A stretch of 64,000 nucleotides of DNA, taken from NCBI RefSeq assembly GCF_028682455.1, contig NZ_JANHLD010000004.1, forward strand, positions 248,001-312,000. Direction: 5' to 3'. Source of the stretch: Pseudomonas putida (GTDB lineage Bacteria; Pseudomonadota; Gammaproteobacteria; Pseudomonadales; Pseudomonadaceae). Below, piece by piece: positions 52,988 to 61,842 of the stretch. The stretch's first letter is position 1; every line of letters starts with the position of its first letter. The notes beneath the pieces are model-generated. The model was not told where the DNA came from. It did no database searches and saw nothing but the letters and a program-made list of their open reading frames with translations. The translations under genes were made by a program, and so were the position numbers.

Positions 52988-53899
52988 TTACGGACGGTCG
53001 TCCACACCTTCAGCCTTGACCGGTGGAATCAGGTCTTCACTGCTCAGGTTCAGCCAGATCAACACCACGTTGGCGATATAGATCGACGAATAGGTACCTG
53101 CCATGACGCCGATGAACAGCGCCAGCGAGAAGCCCCACAGGTTATCGCCACCGAAGAACAGCAGCGCGGCGATGGCCAGCAAGGTCGACACCGAAGTCGC
53201 CACGGTCCGCAGCAGCGTCTGGGTGGTCGAGATGTTGATGTTCTCGATCAGCGAAGCCTTGCGCAGTACGCGGAAGTTCTCACGCACCCGGTCGAACACG
53301 ACGATGGTGTCGTTGAGCGAGTAGCCGATGATTGCCAGCACCGCCGCCAGCACCGTCAGGTCGAAGGTGATCTGGAAGAACGACAGGATACCCAGGGTCA
53401 CGACAACGTCGTGCACCAGCGAGAGAATCGCACCCAAGGCGAATTTCCACTGAAAGCGGAAAGCCAGGTAGAGCATGATGCCACCCAGGGCCAACAACAT
53501 GCCCAGGCCACCCTGGTCACGCAGCTCCTCACCCACCTGTGGCCCTACGAACTCGACACGCTTGACCACGGCCGGGTTGTCGGTACTGACCTTCTGCAGC
53601 GCCTCGGAAACGCGATTACCCAGCATCGGGTCATCGCCAGGCATACGCACCAGCAGGTCGGTGGTTGCGCCGAAGCTCTGCACCACGGCGTCCTGGAAGC
53701 CGGCCTTGACCAGCTCCTCGCGGACCTCGCCGAGGTTGGCCGGACGCTCGTAGGTCAGCTCGATGAGCGTACCACCGGTGAAGTCCAGGCCAAAGTTGAG
53801 CCCTTTATAGAACCAGCTGAACAGCGCCAGTACGGTAAGAAGCAGGGTGATGCCGAACGCAAAGTTGCGCACACCCATGAAGTTAATGGTACGTAACAT
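52988..53899 (-). CDS. secF: Protein translocase subunit SecF
   Basis: A 303-residue membrane protein with six spans. LNFGLDFTGGTLIEL near residue 35 and SLNDTIVVFDRVREN are SecF signatures. With SecD and YajC it forms the accessory complex that drives late steps of protein export with the proton gradient. It starts 9 nt after secD. Confidence 0.97.
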   Translation of the reverse strand: MLRTINFMGVRNFAFGITLLLTVLALFSWFYKGLNFGLDFTGGTLIELTYERPANLGEVREELVKAGFQDAVVQSFGATTDLLVRMPGDDPMLGNRVSEALQKVSTDNPAVVKRVEFVGPQVGEELRDQGGLGMLLALGGIMLYLAFRFQWKFALGAILSLVHDVVVTLGILSFFQITFDLTVLAAVLAIIGYSLNDTIVVFDRVRENFRVLRKASLIENINISTTQTLLRTVATSVSTLLAIAALLFFGGDNLWGFSLALFIGVMAGTYSSIYIANVVLIWLNLSSEDLIPPVKAEGVDDRP

Positions 53900-53908
53900 G
53901 GCAGCCCC

Positions 53909-55777
53909 TTAAACCCACAACTTCTTGATATCACGCCCGCCGCAGGTCAGGTTGACCATTGCGCGGGTAACCATGACGGCCGTGAACATCGAGGTGAAAA
54001 TCCCGAGGGACATGGTAACTGCGAAGCCCTTGACCGGACCGGTACCCATGGCGAACAGGATGCCGCCCACCAGCAAGGTGGTCAGGTTGGCGTCGACAAT
54101 CGCGGTGTAGGCACGGTTGAAGCCTTCGTGGATGGCGCGCTGTACCGACATGCCATTGGCCAGCTCTTCGCGGATCCGCGAGAAGATCAGTACGTTGGCG
54201 TCAACCGCCATACCCATGGTCAGGACGATACCGGCAATACCCGGCAGGGTCAGGGTTGCCCCCAGCAGCGACATCAGCGCCAGCAGCATGACCATGTTAC
54301 CGGCCAGGGCGATCGTGGCGATCAGGCCGAAGAAGCGGTAGATGGCCATGATGAACAGCGAGACGAACAGCATGCCCCACAGGGACGCATCGATACCCTT
54401 GGTGATGTTGTCGGCACCCAGGCTCGGGCCAATGGTGCGTTCTTCAGCGAAGTACATCGGCGCTGCCAGGCCACCGGCACGCAGCAGCAGGGCCAGCTCG
54501 GAAGACTCGCCCTGGCCGTTCAGGCCAGTGATACGGAACTGGCTGCCCAGCGGCGACTGGATGGTCGCCAGGCTGATGATCTTCTTCTCTTCGGTGAAGG
54601 TCTGGACGGCGACGTCCTTCTCGACACCATCGACCATCTGCTTCACGTAGCGGGTGGTCGGGCGCTGCTCGATGAAGATCACCGCCATGCTACGACCGAC
54701 ATTGCTGCGGGTTGCGCGGCTCATCAGTTCGCCACCATGACCATCCAGGCGGATATTCACTTGCGGGCGACCCTGCTCGTCGAAGCTGGCCTGGGCGTCG
54801 GTAACCTGGTCACCGGTGATGATCAGGCCACGCTCTACGGCTGCCGAACGACCACCTTCACGGAACTCGAAGGTTTCGGTGGTCGCCTTGGAAGCACCCG
54901 GCTCGGCACCCAGACGGAACTCCAGGTTGGCGGTCTTGCCCAGGATACGCTTGGCTTCTGCAGTGTCCTGCACGCCTGGCAGCTCGACCACGATGCGGTT
55001 GGCGCCCTGGCGCTGTACCAGCGGCTCGGCAACGCCCAGTTCGTTGACCCGGTTACGGACCGTGGTCAAGTTCTGCTTGATCGAGTATTCACGGATTTCC
55101 GCGACCTTGGCCGGGGTAATCGCCAGACGCAGCACCGACAGGCCATTACGCTCGGTGGTGGTCAGCTCGAAATCGTTGAAATTCTTGCGGATCAGGCTGC
55201 GAGCCTGTTCGCGGGAGGCTTCATCGGAGAAGCCCAACTGAATGTCGCCATCTTGCTGCGGCAGGCTGCGATAGCGCACGCGCTCTTTACGCAACAGGCT
55301 TTTGACTTCGCCTTCGTAGACTTTGAGGCGGGCCGACATGGCTTTGTCCATGTCCACTTCCAGCAGGAAGTGCACGCCACCGGAAAGGTCCAGACCGAGC
55401 TTCATCGGGCTTGCGCCCAGGTTGCGCAGCCATTGCGGGGTAGTCGGGGCCAGGTTCAACGCTACCACGTAGTCGTCACCCAGTACCTTGCGCACGACAT
55501 CCTTGGCTGGCAGTTGGTCTTCCTGCTTGCTCAGGCGCAGCAATGCACCTTTGCCCTTTTCGCCCAGGCTTGCAGCCTTGACCTGGATACCGGCTTCGAC
55601 GAGCGCCTTGCTCGCGCGGTCCAGATCCGCCTGTGTGACCTGCAGCGCCGTGCTGGCACCGCTGACCTGGACGGCCGGATCATCAGGGTAGAGGTTGGGA
55701 GCGGAATAAATAAAACCGATCGCCAGTACCACCACGATCAATAGGTATTTCCACAGAGGGTATTTGTTCAGCATCAC
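53909..55777 (-). CDS. secD: Protein translocase subunit SecD
   Basis: A 622-residue membrane protein. After the first span (YLLIVVVLAIGFIYSAPNLY) comes a large periplasmic domain with LGLDLSGGVHFLLEVD, then five spans near the C-terminus with AVDANVLIFSRIREEL. It pulls exported chains from the SecYEG channel. The start MMLNKYPLWKYL leaves a one-codon ambiguity. Confidence 0.97.
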   Translation of the reverse strand: MMLNKYPLWKYLLIVVVLAIGFIYSAPNLYPDDPAVQVSGASTALQVTQADLDRASKALVEAGIQVKAASLGEKGKGALLRLSKQEDQLPAKDVVRKVLGDDYVVALNLAPTTPQWLRNLGASPMKLGLDLSGGVHFLLEVDMDKAMSARLKVYEGEVKSLLRKERVRYRSLPQQDGDIQLGFSDEASREQARSLIRKNFNDFELTTTERNGLSVLRLAITPAKVAEIREYSIKQNLTTVRNRVNELGVAEPLVQRQGANRIVVELPGVQDTAEAKRILGKTANLEFRLGAEPGASKATTETFEFREGGRSAAVERGLIITGDQVTDAQASFDEQGRPQVNIRLDGHGGELMSRATRSNVGRSMAVIFIEQRPTTRYVKQMVDGVEKDVAVQTFTEEKKIISLATIQSPLGSQFRITGLNGQGESSELALLLRAGGLAAPMYFAEERTIGPSLGADNITKGIDASLWGMLFVSLFIMAIYRFFGLIATIALAGNMVMLLALMSLLGATLTLPGIAGIVLTMGMAVDANVLIFSRIREELANGMSVQRAIHEGFNRAYTAIVDANLTTLLVGGILFAMGTGPVKGFAVTMSLGIFTSMFTAVMVTRAMVNLTCGGRDIKKLWV

Positions 55778-55837
55778 GCCGCCCGTTCAAGACGCGGGGC
55801 GCCTTGCGCGCCCCGTCGATTGGTAAAAAACTGAAAC

Positions 55838-56179
55838 TTAGATCGCTTTGAGCGTACCTTTAGGCAGGGTCGCGGCAACGGCGCCCTTCTGGAACTTCAG
55901 TTCGACGTTGTCGGATACTTCCAGTACCACGAAGTCGTCGGCCACTTTGACGATCTTGCCGGCGATGCCACCGTTGGTGACAACTTCGTCACCTTTTTGC
56001 AGGTTGCTCAGCAGGTTTTTCTGCTCTTTGGCGCGTTTGGCCTGTGGACGCCAGATCATCAGGTAGAAGATGACCAGGAAACCGACCAGGAAAATCCACT
56101 CGAAGCCAGTACCGGCAGGGCCGGCGGCAGCGGCTGGGGCAGCGGCGTCCGCGTAAGCGGCGGGGATCAGAAAGCTCAT
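55838..56179 (-). CDS. yajC: SecDF-associated protein YajC
   Basis: A 113-residue single-span protein (FEWIFLVGFLVIFYLMIW, near residues 26-43) followed by RPQAKRAKEQKNLL and a cytoplasmic beta domain (LQKGDEVVTNGGIAGKIVKV). It is a partner of SecDF and is encoded directly upstream of secD. A short Ala-rich stretch follows the N-terminus. Confidence 0.96.
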   Translation of the reverse strand: MSFLIPAAYADAAAPAAAAGPAGTGFEWIFLVGFLVIFYLMIWRPQAKRAKEQKNLLSNLQKGDEVVTNGGIAGKIVKVADDFVVLEVSDNVELKFQKGAVAATLPKGTLKAI

Positions 56180-56225
56180 TTAGCACTCCAGTTGCATTCA
56201 GTACTTGTTAGGGATCGACAAAACA

Positions 56226-57359
56226 TCAGTCCAAGGGCGGCACAGGCAGCCCGCGCTTGGCGTAAAAGGCATCGACAAAGACGGCCAATGTACCTTGTTG
56301 AATAGCCTCGCGTAAACCAGCCATCAAACGCTGGTAATGGCGCAAGTTATGGATGGTATTCAACATACTGCCCAGCATTTCTCCGCATTTGTCCAAGTGA
56401 TGCAGGTAGGCACGGGAGAAGTTCTGGCAGGTGTAGCAGTCACAGGTCGGATCCAGCGGCGAATCATCGTGGCGATGGAACGCATTGCGGATCTTCAGCA
56501 CACCTGTATCGACGAACAGGTGGCCATTGCGCGCGTTGCGCGTGGGCATCACGCAATCGAACATGTCGACGCCGCGGCGCACACCCTCAACGAGATCTTC
56601 CGGCTTGCCTACCCCCATAAGGTAACGAGGTTTGTCAGCAGGCATCATGCCAGGCAGGTAGTCCAGCACCTTGATCATCTCGTGCTTGGGTTCGCCCACC
56701 GACAAGCCGCCGATGGCCAGGCCGTCGAAGCCGATCTTTTCAAGGCCTTCGAGCGAGCGCATGCGCAGGTTCTGGTGCATGCCACCCTGAACGATACCGA
56801 ACAGCGCCGCGGTGCTGTCGCCATGGGCGTTCTTCGAGCGCTGGGCCCAACGCAGCGACAGTTCCATCGAAACACGGGCGACGTCTTCATCGGCCGGGTA
56901 CGGGGTGCACTCATCGAAGATCATCACCACGTCGGAGCCCAGGTCACGCTGGACCTGCATCGACTCTTCCGGGCCCATGAACACCTTGGAGCCATCGACC
57001 GGCGAGGCGAAGGTCACGCCCTCTTCCTTGATCTTGCGCATGGCGCCCAGGCTGAACACCTGGAAACCACCCGAGTCGGTGAGGATCGGGCCTTGCCACT
57101 TCATGAAATCGTGCAGGTCGCCATGAGCCTTGATCACCTCGGTACCCGGGCGCAGCCACAGGTGGAAGGTGTTGCCCAGGATCATGTGCGCGCCAATGGC
57201 CTCGATGTCCCGGGGCAGCATGCCCTTGACCGTGCCATAGGTACCGACCGGCATGAACGCCGGGGTCTCGACCACGCCACGGGGGAACGTCAGGCGGCCA
57301 CGACGGGCCTTGCCGTCGGTGGCCAGCAACTCGAAGGACATACGACAGGTGCGACTCAT
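56226..57359 (-). CDS. tgt: Queuine tRNA-ribosyltransferase Tgt
   Basis: A 377-residue TIM-barrel enzyme. The catalytic segment LTDSGGFQVFSL, the second aspartate in the FDCVMPTRNARNG region, and the zinc ligands CDCYTCQNFSRAYLHH are present. It exchanges guanine 34 for preQ1 in tRNAs with GUN anticodons. The ATG at 57359 overlaps the queA stop (ATGA) and has AGGA 6 nt upstream; an in-frame ATG at 57341 is the alternative. Confidence 0.96.
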   Translation of the reverse strand: MSRTCRMSFELLATDGKARRGRLTFPRGVVETPAFMPVGTYGTVKGMLPRDIEAIGAHMILGNTFHLWLRPGTEVIKAHGDLHDFMKWQGPILTDSGGFQVFSLGAMRKIKEEGVTFASPVDGSKVFMGPEESMQVQRDLGSDVVMIFDECTPYPADEDVARVSMELSLRWAQRSKNAHGDSTAALFGIVQGGMHQNLRMRSLEGLEKIGFDGLAIGGLSVGEPKHEMIKVLDYLPGMMPADKPRYLMGVGKPEDLVEGVRRGVDMFDCVMPTRNARNGHLFVDTGVLKIRNAFHRHDDSPLDPTCDCYTCQNFSRAYLHHLDKCGEMLGSMLNTIHNLRHYQRLMAGLREAIQQGTLAVFVDAFYAKRGLPVPPLD

Positions 57360-58405
57360 GCTTGATCCTCGGGGCCGCGCGGCGCCGGATTGCGGGTGAT
57401 GAACATGGCATCACCGTAACTGAAGAAGCGGTACCCGTTCTCGACCGCCGCCGCGTAGGCAGCCATGGTCTCGGGATAACCGGCGAAGGCCGAAACCAGC
57501 ATCAGCAGCGTGGATTCAGGCAAGTGGAAGTTGGTGACCAGAGCATCGACCACATGAAATGGCCGGCCCGGGAAGATAAAGATGTCGGTGTCGCCGCTGA
57601 ACGCCTTGAGCACACCATCGCGGGCCGCACTTTCCAGCGAACGCACGCTGGTGGTACCCACTGCTATCACCCGGCCACCCCGGGCGCGGCAGGCCGCCAC
57701 GGCATCGACGACGTCCTGGCCGACCTCGAGCCACTCTTTATGCATGTGATGGTCTTCGATGCGCTCGACCCGCACTGGCTGGAACGTGCCAGCGCCGACG
57801 TGCAGGGTGACAAAGGCGGTTTCAACGCCTTTGTCAGCAATCCTGGCCATCAGCGCTTCATCGAAGTGCAGCCCGGCCGTCGGCGCGGCAACCGCACCCG
57901 CGCGCTCGGCGTATACCGTTTGATAGCGCTCGCGATCGGCGCCCTCATCGGGACGGTCAATATAGGGCGGCAGCGGCATATGCCCGACGCGGTCGAGCAG
58001 TGGCAGCACCTCTTCGGCAAAGCACAACTCGAACAACGCATCGTGACGGGCGACCATCTCGGCCTCGCCACCACCGTCGATGAGGATCTGCGTGCCCGGC
58101 TTGGGCGACTTGCTCGAACGCACATGGGCCAGAACCCGATGGCTGTCCAGCACACGCTCGACGAGAATTTCCAGCTTGCCGCCACTGGCCTTCTGACCGA
58201 ACAGGCGCGCCGGAATCACCCGGGTATTGTTGAACACCATCAGGTCGCCTGGACGCAGGTGCTCGAGCAGATCGGTGAACTGGCGATGAGCCAGCGCCCC
58301 GGTCGGCCCATCCAGGGTCAACAGCCGGCTGCTATGGCGCTGCGCCAGCGGATGGCGAGCAATCAGGGAATCAGGGAGCTCAAAGGAAAAATCGGCGACG
58401 CGCAT
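57356..58405 (-). CDS. queA: S-adenosylmethionine:tRNA ribosyltransferase-isomerase QueA
   Basis: A 349-residue enzyme with the N-terminus FSFELPDSLIARHPLAQR and conserved AAPTAGLHFDEALM and TTSVRSLESAAR segments. It converts preQ1 in tRNA to epoxyqueuosine using SAM, the step after Tgt. It is the first gene of the queA-tgt-yajC-secDF operon and is divergent from tRNA-Leu. Confidence 0.96.
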   Translation of the reverse strand: MRVADFSFELPDSLIARHPLAQRHSSRLLTLDGPTGALAHRQFTDLLEHLRPGDLMVFNNTRVIPARLFGQKASGGKLEILVERVLDSHRVLAHVRSSKSPKPGTQILIDGGGEAEMVARHDALFELCFAEEVLPLLDRVGHMPLPPYIDRPDEGADRERYQTVYAERAGAVAAPTAGLHFDEALMARIADKGVETAFVTLHVGAGTFQPVRVERIEDHHMHKEWLEVGQDVVDAVAACRARGGRVIAVGTTSVRSLESAARDGVLKAFSGDTDIFIFPGRPFHVVDALVTNFHLPESTLLMLVSAFAGYPETMAAYAAAVENGYRFFSYGDAMFITRNPAPRGPEDQA

Positions 58406-58472
58406 GATGGTGTTCGGTTCGACAGGGCCGCAAAGTTTAGCCGAAAAGACAAAAATTGACTATGAAACCTGA

Positions 58473-58501
58473 TTGACCAACGGTAGGCACCTCTTTATAC
58501 T
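58473..58501 (+). promoter_or_regulatory. tRNA-Leu promoter
   Basis: TTGACC (58473-58478) and TATACT (58496-58501) with a 17-nt spacer lie 12 nt before the mature tRNA 5' end, a strong sigma-70 arrangement. The GC-rich discriminator CCGCCGCC that follows is typical of stringently controlled stable RNA promoters. Confidence 0.8.
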
Positions 58502-58513
58502 CCGCCGCCACAA

Positions 58514-58598
58514 GCCCTGATGGCGGAATTGGTAGACGCGGCGGATTCAAAATCCGTTTTCGAAAGGAGTGGGAGTTCGAGTCTCCCTCGGGGCACCA
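58514..58598 (+). tRNA. tRNA-Leu, anticodon CAA
   Basis: An 85-nt class II tRNA. The acceptor stem GCCCTGA pairs with TCGGGGC; the D arm carries the leucine GGCGGAATTGGTAGACGC pattern; the anticodon loop TTCAAAA reads CAA; there is a long variable arm and a T loop GTTCGAGTC. CCA is encoded. It reads UUG codons. Sequence just downstream contains a decayed bacteriocin fragment, so its 3' end may have been an integration site. Confidence 0.97.
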
Positions 58599-58643
58599 CC
58601 TACAGTTTCAGATCATCTCTGAATGATGTGAAACCCTTAAAGA

Positions 58644-58665
58644 ACCGGCCTTAGCGCCGGTTTTT
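58644..58665 (+). terminator. Terminator after tRNA-Leu
   Basis: ACCGGC/GCCGGT stem (58644-58649 with 58656-58661), 6-nt loop, then T5. It ends the tRNA transcript 46 nt past the CCA. Confidence 0.9.
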
Positions 58666-58779
58666 ATTGCCTGCAATTCCCGATCCCGCGAGTGGTGCCT
58701 GCAACACACCACATTGGGCGCTAGCCGCCGCAAGCACACATCACCTTTGCCGATCTTCCCCACCTGCTGGGCAAGTGTG

Positions 58780-59045
58780 ACGCTGCGAATATCCATGCCC
58801 TTCTCGACACGTTTTCCACCTCCAGAGGGTCGAGGAATGGTTGCCAACATGGGCGACGGGATCAAGAGCACCTGGACTCCGGCAATGGCCCCCAGCTCAG
58901 TGATGGGCATTCCGACGCTGGAAGGTATGACGTTCAAGCCTGCCTCTTGGGTCTTTCCGCCTACCGATAATGCCGCAAAAATCCTGGTCAACCCGGTATA
59001 TCCACCGGACTATCAGGACGCGATTATCTGGTTTCCAAGTCAGCC
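58780..59045 (+). pseudogene. Relic of an S-type pyocin central domain
   Basis: A plus-strand frame encodes VANMGDGIKSTWTPAMAP, VMGIPTLEGMTFKP and NPVYPPDYQDAIIWFP. These align with about residues 215-282 of the intact pyocin at 9311..10591 (VADFGDGIEIIWTPAADP, VLGIPALEGVKLKP, NPVYPPDYQDAIIWFP). Neither the domain start nor a nuclease follows: after IIWFP the resemblance stops, though another frame (59064-59180) reads WLYQAPNLTRDQWTSLLF, which looks once-coding but is unrecognised. This is a decayed or recombined bacteriocin gene beside a tRNA, with no immunity gene nearby. Confidence 0.75.
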
Positions 59046-59181
59046 GCAGCTCGCTGTCGCATCAGCGATTTGCCCTGGTTGTATCAAGCGCCAAACCTCA
59101 CGCGGGATCAGTGGACCAGCCTCCTTTTCAAATCGCGGATGGCCGACGATCACTATCCGCACGCGAGCCGACTGCCTGCCG

Positions 59182-59219
59182 AAAAACAAAAACCCCCTGC
59201 TACATCAGTAGCGGGGGGT
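59182..59219 (-). terminator. Terminator of the small lipoprotein gene
   Basis: On the minus strand an 11-bp stem CCCCCCGCTAC/GTAGCAGGGGG (one wobble) with a TGAT loop is followed by T5-G-T5. It lies 44 nt beyond the lipoprotein stop codon and is oriented for it. Confidence 0.88.
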
Positions 59220-59262
59220 CTTGGACTAAACCGAAAACGGTCCAGTCAGTACCGCTCTAAAA

Positions 59263-59454
59263 TTACTGCTGTTGTGGCAGTTTATCGATAGGACCGCAGC
59301 CACCAATAACTTTAGATACCGAAACCGAAGGGTGGAACAGGTAGTCGTAAGAGCAATTCTTTTGCTGGTTGTACACCTGGCCAGTGCAGCCGGACAGCAG
59401 AGCAACACCGGAAACCATGGCAGTAGCGACCGCTACCTTGAACAGCTTTTTCAT
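59263..59454 (-). CDS. Small lipoprotein, unknown function
   Basis: A 63-residue protein with a signal peptide (MKKLFKVAVATAMVSGVA) and a clear lipobox LLSGC, cysteine 23. The mature part of about 41 residues has two further cysteines (NCSYDYL, GGCGPID) and a glutamine-rich end. It should be lipid-anchored, probably in the outer membrane, as the +2 residue is threonine rather than aspartate. It has its own predicted -10 and a strong terminator, so it is likely a real single-gene unit. I do not recognise a characterised homologue. Confidence 0.8.
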   Translation of the reverse strand: MKKLFKVAVATAMVSGVALLSGCTGQVYNQQKNCSYDYLFHPSVSVSKVIGGCGPIDKLPQQQ

Positions 59455-59822
59455 ACAAAAATCCTTTAATTTATGAAGCGCCCCCTTAATGGAAGCGGCG
59501 CGATTATACACAAATCAATCGCTTGTACCTCTCGCTGTCTATCTTGCACTTCAGCACAACAACACACCCGCAGTCCCTCCCCCGGCATCCACTTCCCAAT
59601 GGCGCGATCGGACCCGATTAGGGCGCGCTCGACAAACCGGCGCGTCAATACACCTGGGTAATGTGGCCAGGCCTTTATAAACCGTGCGTTCGTCGTGATG
59701 ACTGATCGACCAGAACAACAGTGTCCAATGTGTGCCGCTCTCAGGGTGTTCGAGGGGAAGGCGATGTTCGCCTAACGGTCAGTCAGTGCGTCCCAGATCA
59801 AACAACAAAGAGAATAAGCACA
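59455..59822. other. Intergenic region between the lipoprotein and permease genes
   Basis: This 368-bp gap carries a perfect TATAAT on the minus strand (59503-59508), about 50 nt before the lipoprotein start, with a poor -35. The permease promoter must lie in the right half, but no convincing hexamers or operator were found. Short open frames here have no supporting features. Confidence 0.45.
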
Positions 59823-61223
59823 ATGATCAGTCCGGGCTCCGAGGATACCAAGGGTCAGCTGGCGCAAGGATTCAAGCCACGCCATGTCACCATGCTTTCT
59901 ATAGCCGGCATCATTGGTGCCGGCTTGTTCGTCGGTTCCGGGCACGCCATTGCCGCTGCCGGGCCTGCTGCCATTCTGGCGTATGTATTGTCGGGCATCC
60001 TTGTCATTCTGGTTATGCGCATGCTCGGCGAAATGGCCGTCGCCAGGCCCGACACCGGGTCGTTTTCGACTTATGCCGACCAGGCCATCGGGCCCTGGGC
60101 CGGCTTTACCATTGGCTGGATGTACTGGTGGTTCTGGGTGCTGGTAATCCCCATCGAAGCACTAGCCGCCGGGCATGTTCTCAATAACTGGTTTCCACAG
60201 GTCGATGCCTGGTTGTTTGCCTTGTTGTCGATCATTGCACTGGCCGCGACCAATCTTTTCAGTGTGTCCAAGTACGGTGAATTCGAGTTCTGGTTCGCCA
60301 TGTTCAAGGTCATTGCGATCATTGCCTTCATCAGCCTGGGCTTTGCAGTGCTGATGGACTGGGTACCGGAACGTGAAGTAAGCGGTTTGAGCCGGCTGTT
60401 GGATGAACATGGCGGCTTTGCACCCAATGGCGCCTCTGCAGTAGTAGGCGCATTTATTACCGTGATGTTCAGCTTTATCGGCACCGAAGCGGTCACCATC
60501 GCCGCTGCCGAATCCCGAAGCCCGGCCAAGAACATTGCCAAGGCCACCCGCTCGGTTATCTGGCGTATCGGTGTGTTCTACTTGCTGTCGATCTCGGTGA
60601 TTATTTCCATCGTGCCCTGGAATGACCCGCTACTGGCTGAAGTAGGGTCTTACCAACGCGCACTGGAGTTGATGAACATCCCCCACGCCAAGTTCATGAT
60701 GGATGTAGTGGTATTGGTCGCCGTGGCCAGTTGCATGAACTCCTCGATCTACATTGCCTCGCGCATGCTCTATTCGCTGGGCAAGCGCGGCGAGGCACCC
60801 AAGAGTGTGAAAGTTACTTCGTCTGCCGGCGTTCCCCGCGCTGCGGTCATTGCCAGCACGGTACTGGGCGCGGTCATCACCGTGGTCAGCTACTTCGCCC
60901 CTGCCGGGCTGTTCCAGTTCCTGTTGGCCAGCTCCGGCGCCATTGCCTTGTTGGTGTACCTGGTCATTGCCATCTCGCAATTGCGCATGCGCGAGATGTT
61001 GCGCCGGCAGAACGTACGGCTCGACTTCCAGATGTGGTTGTTCCCCTGGCTTACCTATGCGGTCATCGCCTTCATCATCGCTGCACTGGGTGTGATGCTG
61101 GTAACGCCGGAACACCGCGCGGAGGTCACCACCACCATTGGCCTGGCGCTGGCCATATCGCTGGTCGGCATCGTGCTGACCCGCCAGCACGGGCAGCCAG
61201 CGCGCGCGCGTTCGGCCGTCTAG
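59823..61223 (+). CDS. gabP: Amino acid permease, GabP-like (APC superfamily)
   Basis: A 466-residue transporter with 12 predicted spans. The N-terminal HVTMLSIAGIIGAGLFVGSG and AGPAAILAYVLSGILVILVMRMLGEMA are those of the amino acid/GABA-proton symporter group, and FSFIGTEAVTIAAAES is close to GabP. It most likely imports GABA or a related amino acid, but other APC substrates are possible. The ATG at 59823 is preceded by AAAGAGAA; it gives the usual family start MISPGSEDTKGQLAQGFKPR. Confidence 0.85.
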   Translation: MISPGSEDTKGQLAQGFKPRHVTMLSIAGIIGAGLFVGSGHAIAAAGPAAILAYVLSGILVILVMRMLGEMAVARPDTGSFSTYADQAIGPWAGFTIGWMYWWFWVLVIPIEALAAGHVLNNWFPQVDAWLFALLSIIALAATNLFSVSKYGEFEFWFAMFKVIAIIAFISLGFAVLMDWVPEREVSGLSRLLDEHGGFAPNGASAVVGAFITVMFSFIGTEAVTIAAAESRSPAKNIAKATRSVIWRIGVFYLLSISVIISIVPWNDPLLAEVGSYQRALELMNIPHAKFMMDVVVLVAVASCMNSSIYIASRMLYSLGKRGEAPKSVKVTSSAGVPRAAVIASTVLGAVITVVSYFAPAGLFQFLLASSGAIALLVYLVIAISQLRMREMLRRQNVRLDFQMWLFPWLTYAVIAFIIAALGVMLVTPEHRAEVTTTIGLALAISLVGIVLTRQHGQPARARSAV

Positions 61224-61289
61224 GGTTGTGGGGGGATCAGAGAGTGTGTTTACGATGCCTGATCCACCCATTCTTGAACGAGTCGCCCT

Positions 61290-61766
61290 ATGAAACTGAG
61301 CCATCGCCCCGTCCAGGACCAGGACATCCCTACCCTCTGCTGTCTTCCCCAAGGTCCGGACGAGCTGTTCTACATGTTTCCCAAGGCACAGTACCCACTG
61401 ACGCCGGCGCAGATGAGCGAGGCCATTGCCCAGCGCAGCGGCTCCACCGTGGTCGAGGGTGACGGCACGGTGCTGGCCTTTGCCAACTTCTACAAGGCCG
61501 AGGTTGGTGGGGTCTGCGCCCTGGGCAATGTGGTGGTGGCGCCTGCCGCTCGCGGTCATGGCGTGGCGCGGTACCTGGTGCAGTGCATGATCGACCTTGC
61601 CCGTCGCCAGTTCGAAGCCCGTGAACTCTGGGTATCGTGCTTCAACCACAACACCGCCGGGCTTTTGCTGTACCCCCAGCTGGGATTTGTGCCCTTTGCC
61701 ATCGAAGAGCGCCTGGGGCCAGGCAACACGCGGGTTGCGCTGGTGCAGATGAAACAAACGCTGTAG
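61290..61766 (+). CDS. GNAT-family N-acetyltransferase
   Basis: A 158-residue acetyltransferase. The acetyl-CoA binding motif lies in GNVVVAPAARGHGVARYLV and is followed by the late motif LWVSCFNHNTAGLLLYPQLGFVP. The substrate is not evident. It follows the permease by 66 nt on the same strand and could be cotranscribed, but no functional link is clear. Confidence 0.88.
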   Translation: MKLSHRPVQDQDIPTLCCLPQGPDELFYMFPKAQYPLTPAQMSEAIAQRSGSTVVEGDGTVLAFANFYKAEVGGVCALGNVVVAPAARGHGVARYLVQCMIDLARRQFEARELWVSCFNHNTAGLLLYPQLGFVPFAIEERLGPGNTRVALVQMKQTL

Positions 61767-61842
61767 CGCATCGATGAACTGCAACGAACCTTGAGCGTGG
61801 ATCAGCGTCCGATCCCTTGCATTCGCCGCTCAAGGTTTACCT

